From Glaciecola sp. UBA2563 (lineage in GTDB: Bacteria > Pseudomonadota > Gammaproteobacteria > Enterobacterales > Alteromonadaceae): DNA of 19,757 nucleotides. The stretch is taken from NCBI GenBank assembly GCA_002340325.1, contig DDLV01000170.1:1-19757 (forward strand). Direction: 5' to 3'. Within the stretch, counting starts at the first letter, position 1; each line of letters starts with the position of its first letter. Positions 1 through 7,996 of the stretch are shown piece by piece. Under the pieces are notes generated by a model. That model was not told the DNA's origin. It did not search any database and saw only the letters and a program-made list of their open reading frames with translations. The position numbers were made by a program, and so were the translations under genes.

Positions 1-265
1 GGGGCTGTTTATCTTTCATATTATGCAACACTGGCGTCTGAATGTATCACCAACGAGGAAAGAGGAGCGTGGTTTGGTTACTCCAAATGAGCGACAAATG
101 ACGAAGTGGGTGAAACATTCAGGCCCAGCCCGAAAGGTCAAAGCCCAATCTTCCACACCCTTTGTTCTGAATACCTTATTTAGAATGACTAAATCGCGGT
201 ATTCACGCCTCGATTGTGAAAGATTGGACCTTCGATGATGCAAAATATGAAAGATAAACAGCCCC
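1..265. mobile_element. MITE-like palindromic element with 22-bp terminal inverted repeats
   Basis: The first 22 bases (GGGGCTGTTTATCTTTCATA then TT) recur as an exact reverse complement at 244-265, and after one mismatch the match continues for a few more bases. The interior is also an imperfect inverted repeat: reading inward from both ends gives clearly related sequence, so the whole 265-bp unit could fold into one long hairpin. The short reading frames on the two strands have similar conceptual products, which is a by-product of this symmetry and not evidence of genes. Size, terminal repeats and lack of a transposase fit a non-autonomous miniature inverted-repeat element moved by a transposase elsewhere. 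The left flank lies outside the window, so a target-site duplication cannot be checked. The family is not recognised. Confidence 0.72.
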
Positions 266-322
266 TAATTACGAACATAATTCTCTATACTTAACCTTTA
301 TCAGAAAGCCGCATTACAAAAT

Positions 323-637
323 ATGAAGTACATCAGCATCTTTTTTTTCATTGCCGCGCCATTGTTTTTGGTGTGGTCTATCGGGTATTGGCAAAATCAA
401 CTCAGCTACTTTATTTTTATGCTGTTGTTGTTACTCGGAATAATTTTCGCGACTCGAAAACCAAAAAACGAGAGCTACGATATTGACCCGAATGATCCCG
501 ATTACCAAAAGCGCAGAGAAGAGGCATCGACCAAAGCACAACAGCCAGTAAAGCTGCATCTATCACCTGTATTTTGGTTAGGCGGGCTTTTTGTCGTTAT
601 CGTCCTCTACATTGTCATTCAGAGGATTGCGAATTAG
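323..637 (+). CDS. small integral membrane protein, unknown function
   Basis: A 104-residue protein with a hydrophobic N-terminus that reads as two closely spaced membrane segments (about residues 4-20 and 26-44). A charged, hydrophilic middle follows (about 45-80, including the acidic run YDIDPNDPDYQ), then a third membrane segment (about 82-101). The ribosome-binding site is weak (a GAAAG-like stretch about 14 bases upstream), so the start is only moderately secure. The gene lies just right of the palindromic element and converges on the lipoprotein gene. No family is recognised. The alternation of hydrophobic and charged segments argues for a real membrane protein. Confidence 0.6.
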   Translation: MKYISIFFFIAAPLFLVWSIGYWQNQLSYFIFMLLLLLGIIFATRKPKNESYDIDPNDPDYQKRREEASTKAQQPVKLHLSPVFWLGGLFVVIVLYIVIQRIAN

Positions 638-666
638 GGTGCTAGAGCCTAACGGCCAACCAGTCG

Positions 667-1347
667 TTATTGAGATTCCAATCTATCGATATAAGCGCGT
701 CTAAATTGCGCCGTCATATCAAAGTACCACTCGTATTCTCTTAGATTTTCGGGATTTTGCACTTTGACGAACTGAATCGGCGTTTTATCGCGATAAATTA
801 ACTCTTGTGATACGACCTGCAGCTGGTGCAACTGCACAAAGGCGATAAGGTCTTGTACCGTATTAATATAAAAAGCCGTCTCTGGTGACTGCCCATCGCC
901 AGTTCGCCAAATAGCTTCGATATAATTGTCTAATACCCAATTGTGGAACTTTGCCCCTTCAAAGTCTCTTGCTTCCTGTGAACAAATCGCCATGCCGTAA
1001 TGCCCAGTTAAGGACGTATAATTGGCATTAATCAATTGGCGATTTACGCGCAGACAGGGAAACCACTGATTTTGCATCATAAACTGCGAGGACTGTTGCT
1101 TTATCTGCTCTTCTTGCTTATTTGTTGTTGAATAAAATGATGTCAAAGGAAACAGTTTCATAATGCGGTCAAAGTCATCACTTACTGCTTCTTGACTGAT
1201 AATTTTTTGGGCAATGTTTACGTAGTCCTGATCAGCCTTCGCATAATTTAGGATTTGTTTTTGTTGAGATTTTTCGTTTGCAGTCTCCGGTGCACTAGCA
1301 CAAGCGCCGACCAACAACGCAAAAAGCACACATATCACTTGTCTCAT
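667..1347 (-). CDS. predicted outer- or inner-membrane lipoprotein, unknown function
   Basis: A 226-residue protein that starts with a typical lipoprotein signal peptide: MRQ, a hydrophobic core, then the lipobox VGAC with the acylated cysteine at residue 16. The mature protein starts Cys-Ala-Ser-Ala-Pro. With no Asp at +2, outer-membrane sorting by the Lol system would be expected under the usual rule. The rest is hydrophilic and mixed helical in appearance, with no catalytic motif that I recognise. It converges on the small membrane protein gene with a 29-base gap and is divergent from the binding-protein gene at 1537. The function is unknown. Confidence 0.7.
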   Translation of the reverse strand: MRQVICVLFALLVGACASAPETANEKSQQKQILNYAKADQDYVNIAQKIISQEAVSDDFDRIMKLFPLTSFYSTTNKQEEQIKQQSSQFMMQNQWFPCLRVNRQLINANYTSLTGHYGMAICSQEARDFEGAKFHNWVLDNYIEAIWRTGDGQSPETAFYINTVQDLIAFVQLHQLQVVSQELIYRDKTPIQFVKVQNPENLREYEWYFDMTAQFRRAYIDRLESQ

Positions 1348-1372
1348 TAACCGAAAATTACCTTTTACTCCT

Positions 1373-1402
1373 ATGCAGTCATGGCATCGAACTGTACTGC
1401 AT
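1373..1402. repeat. inverted repeat in the divergent intergenic region
   Basis: ATGCAGT (1373-1379) and ACTGCAT (1396-1402) form a 7-bp perfect inverted repeat with a 16-base spacer. It lies just upstream of the lipoprotein gene and 135 bases before the binding-protein gene. It could be an operator or a small hairpin. At this length a chance origin is possible. Confidence 0.25.
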
Positions 1403-1536
1403 GGACTAGCAAAAACTCAAGAAAAAAATTACATCATTGGAGTAGGGTGTATCGACCTATAAAGATCTGCAATTCTTAGCCGATATTGAACAATTGGAAG
1501 ATACAACAACCAACATCTAAATTGAAGAGAGAATCC

Positions 1537-2499
1537 ATGCAAAAAATACAAGCAATATCAGCAGTATTTACATTTTTATTAATGATTTTTGCGTCAGCGG
1601 CCATTGCCTCTGAAGGTAAAAAGATACTTTATATTGACTCATACCATGTTGGCTATCCGTGGAGCGATGGCATTGAACAAGGAATTCGCGACACAGTCGA
1701 GGGGAAGGGCGTTGAGCTTCAAGTCTATCGAATGGACACAAAGCGTCAAACTAGTGAAGAGCACAAGCAAAAAGTTGCGCTTGAAGCGAAAGAGCTTATC
1801 GAGTCATTTAAACCAGATGTGGTAATCGCAGCAGATGATAATGCATCAAAATACATTATCCAACAGTATTACAGCGATTCAGAATTGCCATTCGTTTTTG
1901 CTGGCGTTAACTGGGACGCAAGTGTTTATGGGTTTCCTACCAAAAATGTCACGGGTATGATCGAAGTTGCACCTATCCCTCAATTGCTCGAGCAACTTTC
2001 TACATTTGCCAACGGCGACCGCATTGGTTTTATAGGGCCAGATCTACTGACCTCTAGAAAAGAAGCGGAAAATTATAAAACAGTTTTCGGATTAGATGTA
2101 AACGCTCACTTTGCGAAGGATTTTGATGACTGGAAAGCAGGCTTCTTAAAACTACAAGAGAACGTCGATAAACTCATCATCGACACTGACCATGGTGTAT
2201 ACGCGGAGTTTAAAGATGAAATGCAAGCATTTGTACTAGAAAACACAAAAATCCCTACCGGTAGCTGCTATGACTTTATGGCGCCATATTCATTAGTTGT
2301 ATTCGCTAAACTTGCAACGGAACAAGGCGAGTGGTCAGCACAAACAGCGCTTGAAATCATCAACGGTAAATCACCTGCGGATATCGAAATCGCTCGAAAT
2401 GAACAGGGCAAACTGATCTTAAATGGTCAAATCGCGGAGAGCACGGGTATCGAGTTACCATTTGAACTTATTGATGCTGCAGAAAACTTAGTTGAGTAA
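1537..2499 (+). CDS. periplasmic substrate-binding protein, ABC_sub_bind type
   Basis: A 320-residue exported protein. I place the start at 1537 and not at the upstream in-frame ATG (1486), because GAAGAGAGA sits just before it and the signal peptide then starts properly: MQKIQ, a hydrophobic core, and a cleavage region ASAAIAS at about residues 18-24. The mature protein begins with KILYIDSYHVGYPWSDGI, typical of the ABC transporter substrate-binding family PF04392, which has two Rossmann-like lobes with a ligand cleft. Further family-like segments are KPDVVIAADDNASKYI and LPFVFAGVNWD. There is no permease or ATPase gene beside it; the next gene, 58 bases on, is a chemoreceptor. This suggests that the protein presents a ligand for chemotaxis, or serves a distant transporter. 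The ligand is not predictable from sequence. Confidence 0.82.
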   Translation: MQKIQAISAVFTFLLMIFASAAIASEGKKILYIDSYHVGYPWSDGIEQGIRDTVEGKGVELQVYRMDTKRQTSEEHKQKVALEAKELIESFKPDVVIAADDNASKYIIQQYYSDSELPFVFAGVNWDASVYGFPTKNVTGMIEVAPIPQLLEQLSTFANGDRIGFIGPDLLTSRKEAENYKTVFGLDVNAHFAKDFDDWKAGFLKLQENVDKLIIDTDHGVYAEFKDEMQAFVLENTKIPTGSCYDFMAPYSLVVFAKLATEQGEWSAQTALEIINGKSPADIEIARNEQGKLILNGQIAESTGIELPFELIDAAENLVE

Positions 2500-2557
2500 T
2501 TGATTCAGTTTAAGACAGCAAAGGTGTATTAAGTTTAAAAAAAGGCGGCGTAAATTG

Positions 2558-4477
2558 ATGATGAACTGGTCTATAAGGAACACGTTCCTAATCCCGACAA
2601 TTGCGATTATGGGCATTGCCATGTTGATTTCGACTTGGCTACTTTACCTGGTTGCAAAATCAACGGTTGAAGAACAAATGTTTGAACGTTTAGAGAGTAT
2701 GTCGGAAATACAGTCTAAACAACTCGATAACTGGTTTAATGATCGCCGCCTCGATTTAATGACTTGGAGTACACAAAGTTCATTCCAAACTTCTCTGAAA
2801 GGCGGGTTTGTTGCTCGCTCTGCTCAAAAAAATGCAGCCAAAACACTGCAGCACTGGTATACAGAATATGGTCATTACACTGCATTATACCTAGTGTCAC
2901 GTGATGGAAATATCGTCGCAAGCTCATTGCAAGAAATCTCATCTGCACCTGCAGATTATTATGAGAACGCCAACCTCCAACGAGCATTAGCGGGCACGGT
3001 AACTGTAGCAGAGGTTAAAAACAGTCTAGTAAATCAGCTTCCTAGTAAACAAATCCTAGTGCCTGTATTTGCCAGGGAAGAGGTAATGGGTGTGTTGATT
3101 GGTGAATTGAACATTCAGCGCGTGCATGATGAACAATTGTCAAATATTAAGATAGGCGAATTGGGGTATGCGTTCTTAATCGATTCGAAAGGGCAAATCA
3201 TTAGTCATCCTAACAATGAGTGGATGCTTCAATTTGACGCGTCGGCAACAGAATTTGGTCAGACGATGCTAAGCTCTGATAAAGGTAGGGACTACTTCAC
3301 AATAGACGGAATGAAAGCCGAAATGAGTTACAAGCGACTTGCTTCGTTTGGTTGGATAATTGGTGTCGTCGCTTCTTTGCAAGAAGTTGACGAGGCTGCA
3401 ATGGCGATTTTGAAGGTGAATCTTACAATCGCGATTGCGAGTATTCTGATTGTAGCGGTTGCGCTTTTCTTTATAACGCGAACCGTTACCAAACCAATAA
3501 ACGAAGTCGTTAACGAGCTAACACTAATTTCAAAGGGAGATGGTGACCTTACTGTCACGCTTGCGCCAAAGGGAAGTGAAGAAGTTAAGGGTTTGGCCTC
3601 TGGCTTTAATAATTTTGTCTCAAATGTAAGAAACATTATCGTACAGGTTAAGCAAGATGCGAATTCACTGAATGGCTCTATGCAAACGCTTTCGGGCACA
3701 ACGAATGAGTTAGTCTCATCGAATGATGATATCGCTAGACGCTCAGAAGCACTTGCAACAGCAGCAGAGGAGATGACAGTGACAGTTGCAGATGTCGCGA
3801 GAAGCGCGTCGGCAGCTGGGCAATCCTCTCAAGAAGCAAGAGAAATTGCAGGTCAAAGCGTAAGTGCGCTTGAAGAGGTTGTAACAGCCACAAATAGAAT
3901 GTCTGACGTTATCGAACATGCCGGTTCAAAAGTCAACGGATTAGCGTCTAGATTGGAAGGTATGACAAATGTTGTGAAGGTCATTGAAGGTGTCGCGGAA
4001 CAAACAAATTTACTGGCTTTAAATGCAGCTATTGAAGCGGCTAGAGCTGGTGAACATGGTCGTGGTTTTTCAGTCGTCGCTGACGAAGTGAGAAATCTAG
4101 CGCAGAAAACGGTTGAAGCCACTGGAGAAATTACGCACTTTATCAACGAAATCCACAATGACACATCTAATGCTTTAGATGCTGTCAAACAAGGTCAAGA
4201 CGAAGCGAGTAAAAGTTCAGAACTCAGACAGGAAGCTAGTAGCGCAATTGAAAGAATCGATTCGCAAATTGAAAAAATCAGCGATCAAGCTTTAGGTATC
4301 GCGACGTCTACTTCTCAATTGAGCACCGTTATTCAAGACATCGTTAAAAACATAGAAACGGTTGCGTCGGGCAACTCACAGAATAGCGCTAACATTTCGA
4401 ACATCAGTAACACCATAACTGATGCAGTGAATCAAACAAGCAATCTTGATAATAAGGCAAGCATGTTCAAGACATAG
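2558..4477 (+). CDS. methyl-accepting chemotaxis protein with extracytoplasmic Cache-like domain
   Basis: A 639-residue transmembrane chemoreceptor. TM1 is at about residues 8-30. A periplasmic domain of about 250 residues follows, with dCache-like features such as LYLVSRDGNIVASS and LGYAFLIDSKGQIISHP. TM2 (about 285-305) leads into a HAMP domain starting at RTVTKPINEV. The C-terminal signalling hairpin has the conserved tip EQTNLLALNAAIEAARAGE and GRGFSVVADEVRNLA at about 475-520, which contacts CheA and CheW. There is no CheR/CheB-tethering pentapeptide at the C-terminus. The start is taken at ATG 2558, with AAAGGCGG about nine bases upstream; a TTG at 2555 is also possible. It is probably co-transcribed with the preceding binding-protein gene, so it may sense that protein's liganded form as well as binding ligands directly. 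Confidence 0.93.
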   Translation: MMNWSIRNTFLIPTIAIMGIAMLISTWLLYLVAKSTVEEQMFERLESMSEIQSKQLDNWFNDRRLDLMTWSTQSSFQTSLKGGFVARSAQKNAAKTLQHWYTEYGHYTALYLVSRDGNIVASSLQEISSAPADYYENANLQRALAGTVTVAEVKNSLVNQLPSKQILVPVFAREEVMGVLIGELNIQRVHDEQLSNIKIGELGYAFLIDSKGQIISHPNNEWMLQFDASATEFGQTMLSSDKGRDYFTIDGMKAEMSYKRLASFGWIIGVVASLQEVDEAAMAILKVNLTIAIASILIVAVALFFITRTVTKPINEVVNELTLISKGDGDLTVTLAPKGSEEVKGLASGFNNFVSNVRNIIVQVKQDANSLNGSMQTLSGTTNELVSSNDDIARRSEALATAAEEMTVTVADVARSASAAGQSSQEAREIAGQSVSALEEVVTATNRMSDVIEHAGSKVNGLASRLEGMTNVVKVIEGVAEQTNLLALNAAIEAARAGEHGRGFSVVADEVRNLAQKTVEATGEITHFINEIHNDTSNALDAVKQGQDEASKSSELRQEASSAIERIDSQIEKISDQALGIATSTSQLSTVIQDIVKNIETVASGNSQNSANISNISNTITDAVNQTSNLDNKASMFKT

Positions 4478-4501
4478 TCTTGTGGTTCTAACCAACACGA
4501 C
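4477..4501 (+). terminator. possible hairpin terminator after the chemoreceptor gene
   Basis: GTCTTGTGGTT and AACCAACACGAC, starting in the stop codon, can pair as an imperfect stem of about 11 bp with a very short loop, followed by TTCCCTTAT. The U-tract is interrupted, so this is a weak candidate. Confidence 0.32.
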
Positions 4502-4566
4502 TTCCCTTATGTGAATAGTATGCATTAGGCTATGCTATATTCATGTCGAAAAGGGGCGCTCCAAAC

Positions 4567-5889
4567 ATGTTTAACGCGGACAATATCATTACATTCCTTA
4601 CTGAGTCTTTTGACCAGGCGCTAGTGTACTTTTCTGATGTTGATACCTACATACAGCTTGGTTGCATTGTTTTTGTCTATGTAGTGGCATTCGTTACCAG
4701 CTTCCAAGTTAAAAAGCGATTCAAATGGGTATCAACTGCACCCGAGGACATAAGCCACCCGATACGCAAACTTATCTATGGCATTGACAAACTGCTGTAT
4801 CCCCTCATCGCAATTATCATTCTAAAATTCGGTTCAGAGCTGTTAGAGGCAATGTCAATAGCAAGCTGGGCAATAAAGATAGCATTAGGCGTTGCAATGC
4901 TGCTTTTTCTCAATCAGCTGATAGAACGATTTGTCTTTAATCGTGTTCTGGCAAAATTATTCAAGTGGATCGCGCTGCCGATCCTGTTTCTCAGCCTAAT
5001 TGGTTTACTAACGCCAATTACTGAAATACTAGACAGCATAAAAATCGAAGCAGGTAATGTCAGCGTGTCAGCTTACGGCCTTGCAAGGGTGCTAATTTTT
5101 GGCGTCTTTCTGTTCTGGTTTGGGCGTGCATCCAACCAATTTGGACAAGATATCATCCGCAAACAAGAAACGTTGGATACACCAACGAAAGAAGTGATTG
5201 CCAAGCTTTTTGAATTTGTCCTGTTTGCTGTTGTTATACTCATCCTCCTGAACATTATGGGTATCAACCTGACGGCGCTCACTGTTTTTGGTGGAGCGAT
5301 TGGTGTCGGCATTGGCTTTGGTTTGCAGTCTATCGCGTCCAATTTTATCTCCGGCATTATTATCTTATTAGACCGCTCAGTCACCGTTGATGACTTTATT
5401 GAATTTGAAGATGGCTCAAAAGGTTATGTCAGGGAATGCAAAATGCGTTACGCCACGATGGAGACGTTTGATGGGCGCTTCATTATGGTGCCAAATGAAA
5501 AGTTCATCAACGACAAGTTTATCAACTGGTCTCACAAAGACCTTAAGCAGCGTTTTCGAGTTGATTTTAGCGTAGCGTACAAAACAGATATTCGAGCGCT
5601 ATGCGACATCATCAGAAAAGTAGTCTCTACCCATCCTCAGGTCATAAGTGGCGACGATGTACCTGCTGAACAAAAACCTGATTGTGAAATTGATAGCTTT
5701 GGCGATAGTGGCATTAACATGTTCGTTGAGTTTTGGATGGATGGTGTTGATGATGGGAAAAATCGCGTCGGTGGAGATTTAATGTTGATGATCTTTGAAA
5801 CGCTGCGAGAACACAATATTGAAATTCCATTCCCGCAGAGTGAAGTTAGAGTGTTAAACCCCAATGAATTGAGTCCATCAAAAGGGTAA
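4567..5889 (+). CDS. MscS-family mechanosensitive ion channel
   Basis: A 440-residue inner-membrane protein. The chosen start (ATG 4567, MFNADNI) follows AAAAGGGGC at a sensible distance; the in-frame ATG at 4543 has no ribosome-binding site. Several membrane segments (roughly residues 30-50, 75-95, 100-120, 135-155, 165-190) precede the MscS core. The core has a pore-lining helix rich in Gly and Ala (VFGGAIGVGIGFGLQSIASN, about 245-265), the linker GIIILLDRSVTVDDFIEF, and then the beta domain with VRECKMRYATMETFDGR and a C-terminal alpha/beta vestibule. The family releases solutes during hypo-osmotic shock. With five or so extra N-terminal helices it is larger than E. coli MscS (three helices) and resembles the medium-sized MscS-like proteins. 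Its last 12 bases overlap the tail of the convergent AgmX-like gene. Confidence 0.92.
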   Translation: MFNADNIITFLTESFDQALVYFSDVDTYIQLGCIVFVYVVAFVTSFQVKKRFKWVSTAPEDISHPIRKLIYGIDKLLYPLIAIIILKFGSELLEAMSIASWAIKIALGVAMLLFLNQLIERFVFNRVLAKLFKWIALPILFLSLIGLLTPITEILDSIKIEAGNVSVSAYGLARVLIFGVFLFWFGRASNQFGQDIIRKQETLDTPTKEVIAKLFEFVLFAVVILILLNIMGINLTALTVFGGAIGVGIGFGLQSIASNFISGIIILLDRSVTVDDFIEFEDGSKGYVRECKMRYATMETFDGRFIMVPNEKFINDKFINWSHKDLKQRFRVDFSVAYKTDIRALCDIIRKVVSTHPQVISGDDVPAEQKPDCEIDSFGDSGINMFVEFWMDGVDDGKNRVGGDLMLMIFETLREHNIEIPFPQSEVRVLNPNELSPSKG

Positions 5890-6858
5890 GAAGTTGTATG
5901 CGTATTCCAATTCCGTTTGCGTCACATTTTCCGCACCGAAGTTAATTAACCTAATGCGGTTTAACAGGCGTTCTACTAACTCTGGTGCATCTAGCTCAGA
6001 ATCGACAAGTGTGACTGAAGATAACGACCCATCAGGTTCGATTACCAACCTCACCGTTAGCTTGCCTTCAATGGTTGGGTCTTCTCTTAGCGCTCTGCGA
6101 TAAAGGGAATAAACAGCGCCTTTATTGGCATCAAGTGCTTGTCTAATTTTATCCAAATCACGATTTCCAATGACCTGACTGGAATCATCAACGCGTTTAG
6201 TCGCAAGTGCCACCTCGCCTTCGCTTGCTGCAACAAACTCTGTGGTGCGCCTTCCTTCTAACTCACCAGAAGCGCCAATATCAGATGATACTTCGCTTGC
6301 TTGTATACCACCGCTAGCGGCGAGATTTGGCGCTGTAATTACAGCGCGTTCGGTCTGTTCAGCTTGACCACCGCCCTGTGTTTGCTCAGTGTTCGCAAGA
6401 TTATTTAAATTGGCCATGTCACGCATACTACTTAGCGCGTTTGAAAACGCTAAAACACCGCTGCTTTTGGCTGTCTCTCTGGCTTCTGCAACCTTCTGCT
6501 CTTCAGTGAGGACAACCTCTTCCTCTACTGGTGGTGCAGGAACATCAAGTTCTGCGGGAATCGGTTCTTCTACCGGCTCTGGTTCCGGTTCGATTTCTGC
6601 TTCCGGTTCTGGCTCAGGTTCTGGTTCGACTTGTGGAGGGGGAGGAGGTGGCTCTTCTGCCTGAATAATCCTTGCCAGTTGTGGCGGTAATTGCTCTTGC
6701 TCTGCTCTTGGCACTTCGGGTAGTTCGGTGACGGAAAACACTACAGCAAATACCAATGTGATAGCAAGAATGACAACACTAATGATAGTAAATTTGCTAT
6801 TTTCTTGCTGTGCACTTTCCCAGGGAAGTTTGCTATCGAAATATACTGCAGTGGTCAC
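5878..6858 (-). CDS. TonB/AgmX-like periplasm-spanning energy-transducer protein
   Basis: A 326-residue protein with a cytoplasmic N-terminus and one membrane anchor (about residues 24-45). A long Pro/Glu-rich stretch (about 70-125, with PPPPPP and repeated EPEPE) could span the periplasm. A Ser/Ala/Glu-rich linker leads to a C-terminal domain (about 235-326) that resembles the AgmX/PglI or TonB C-terminal type (LDKIRQAL, YSLYRRAL, GKLTVRLVIEPDGSLSSVTL). It starts with GTG: AGGAGGT lies seven bases upstream, and the start overlaps the stop of the preceding gene by one base (TAGTG). As the last gene of an ExbB-ExbD-ExbD operon it should be the arm that carries motor energy to an envelope partner. 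The partner is unknown; no TonB-dependent receptor is nearby. Confidence 0.82.
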   Translation of the reverse strand: MTTAVYFDSKLPWESAQQENSKFTIISVVILAITLVFAVVFSVTELPEVPRAEQEQLPPQLARIIQAEEPPPPPPQVEPEPEPEPEAEIEPEPEPVEEPIPAELDVPAPPVEEEVVLTEEQKVAEARETAKSSGVLAFSNALSSMRDMANLNNLANTEQTQGGGQAEQTERAVITAPNLAASGGIQASEVSSDIGASGELEGRRTTEFVAASEGEVALATKRVDDSSQVIGNRDLDKIRQALDANKGAVYSLYRRALREDPTIEGKLTVRLVIEPDGSLSSVTLVDSELDAPELVERLLNRIRLINFGAENVTQTELEYAYNFLPF

Positions 6859-7382
6859 TAGCTACCTCCTGACGATAAGGCGGAACCAGTATCGGTTTTG
6901 TTCTCTACTGCCAGCGCTAAGTTTGTGTAACCTGTAGAGGCGCACGCTTGCATAATCTTTTTCAACACAGAAAAAGTCACACTGCTGTCACCCATGATAG
7001 TGATGCTTTGCTGCTGTTTTTCAATTTCCGATAAATTGACGCGGCGAGCCGAATGATAATCCAACTCTGATTTCAAGTCGTCTATGGCGTTTGTTTGCGC
7101 ATCTTGTAAGGCTGCAGTCGTGGTTATTGGCTTACCTTGCAGCATCACTTGCTCGCGCGTTACCATAATTAACAAGGTTTCCTTTGCTGGCGCATCGGCT
7201 GTAGATACAGGTAATTTCACAGTATCATCTGATTGAAGGACCTGCACATCTGATGCATTAAGCATAAGGAAGAACACTAGTATCGTAAAAATATCCATCA
7301 ACGAGACCAAACTCAGCTTTGATTTAGACTGGTTTCTGCGGTGATGACGCGCCATGCGTTTTGATCTGGCAGACTTTTTCAT
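6858..7382 (-). CDS. exbD: ExbD/TolR-like motor subunit, Asp-containing paralogue
   Basis: A 174-residue single-pass inner-membrane protein. A basic N-terminus (MKKSARSKRMARHHRRN) is followed by the membrane helix LVSLMDIFTILVFFLM, in which Asp30 aligns with the proton-carrying Asp25 of E. coli ExbD. A periplasmic domain makes up the rest. Its ATG overlaps the stop of the upstream ExbD gene (ATGA), which implies translational coupling. It is part of the four-gene operon and probably pairs with the Asn-containing paralogue inside the ExbB-type pentamer. It ends one base into the start of the AgmX-like gene. Confidence 0.87.
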   Translation of the reverse strand: MKKSARSKRMARHHRRNQSKSKLSLVSLMDIFTILVFFLMLNASDVQVLQSDDTVKLPVSTADAPAKETLLIMVTREQVMLQGKPITTTAALQDAQTNAIDDLKSELDYHSARRVNLSEIEKQQQSITIMGDSSVTFSVLKKIMQACASTGYTNLALAVENKTDTGSALSSGGS

Positions 7383-7981
7383 GGATTACTCGCCTGATTT
7401 CCTGCTTGGTTATTAGCATCTGGGTACACATTTGCCGCTAACGTTTGAGCTGGTGCAAGCGCGAGTGAAACTTCAGGGAACAGCTCTGCATCGACCACGT
7501 CGGTAATAAGCACGTCTTTATATGAACGTGTATTATCGATGAGACTAACGATTGACTGATAATCCAAGTCTTCTGGCAAGAGCAAGGTGATGTCTTTTTT
7601 ATCAACGCCATTTGATAGAAGCGTCTGCTTTACTTGCTTCAGGACTTCCTGCATAGATGCAAAATCGTAGGTATTGAGAACTTGTCCAGTTGGGTCTTCA
7701 ACGCCAACGTTAGGAATGCTTTGCACGAGATAACCTTGCGGGAAGAAGATGTCGATCGAGGTTGGCGTGACAAGCAATTCCAGTTTCTCTTGTTTTATTT
7801 CCTCGACTGTCGCCTCTGAGCCCAATCCAGGCAGTGTGAGTTCAACTACTGTAATGCGTGAGAACACCATCATCATCAGCAGTACGGGTACCAGCACAAT
7901 CATTAAATTCATAAAAGATGTGATATCTAAATCAGCTTCTTCTTTAATTTTTGAGCGGTGTCTAGAAGTGCGCAAGGCCAT
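7379..7981 (-). CDS. exbD: ExbD/TolR-like motor subunit with Asn in place of the membrane Asp
   Basis: A 200-residue single-pass protein. The cytoplasmic N-terminus (MALRTSRHRSKIKEEADL) leads into DITSFMNLMIVLVPVLLMM. Aligned with E. coli ExbD (INVTPFIDVMLVLLIIF), the proton-binding Asp is replaced by Asn25 (codon AAT). A periplasmic domain of about 155 residues follows. TTTAGGTT provides a ribosome-binding site upstream of ATG 7981. It lies 15 bases after the ExbB-like gene and overlaps the second ExbD-like gene by four bases. It is best read as a structural or non-protonated partner of the Asp-containing subunit. Family membership is firm; the function of the Asn is inferred. Confidence 0.87.
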   Translation of the reverse strand: MALRTSRHRSKIKEEADLDITSFMNLMIVLVPVLLMMMVFSRITVVELTLPGLGSEATVEEIKQEKLELLVTPTSIDIFFPQGYLVQSIPNVGVEDPTGQVLNTYDFASMQEVLKQVKQTLLSNGVDKKDITLLLPEDLDYQSIVSLIDNTRSYKDVLITDVVDAELFPEVSLALAPAQTLAANVYPDANNQAGNQASNP

Positions 7982-7996
7982 AGGTGAACCTAAATA

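Noticed and set aside
16..243. Short open frames on both strands in the first 265 bases, with similar products
   Set aside because: They are a consequence of the palindromic element and have no independent coding evidence.
6389..6664. Plus-strand frame with a Gly/Ser-rich product
   Set aside because: It is antisense to the Pro/Glu-rich region of the AgmX-like gene and its composition follows directly from that.
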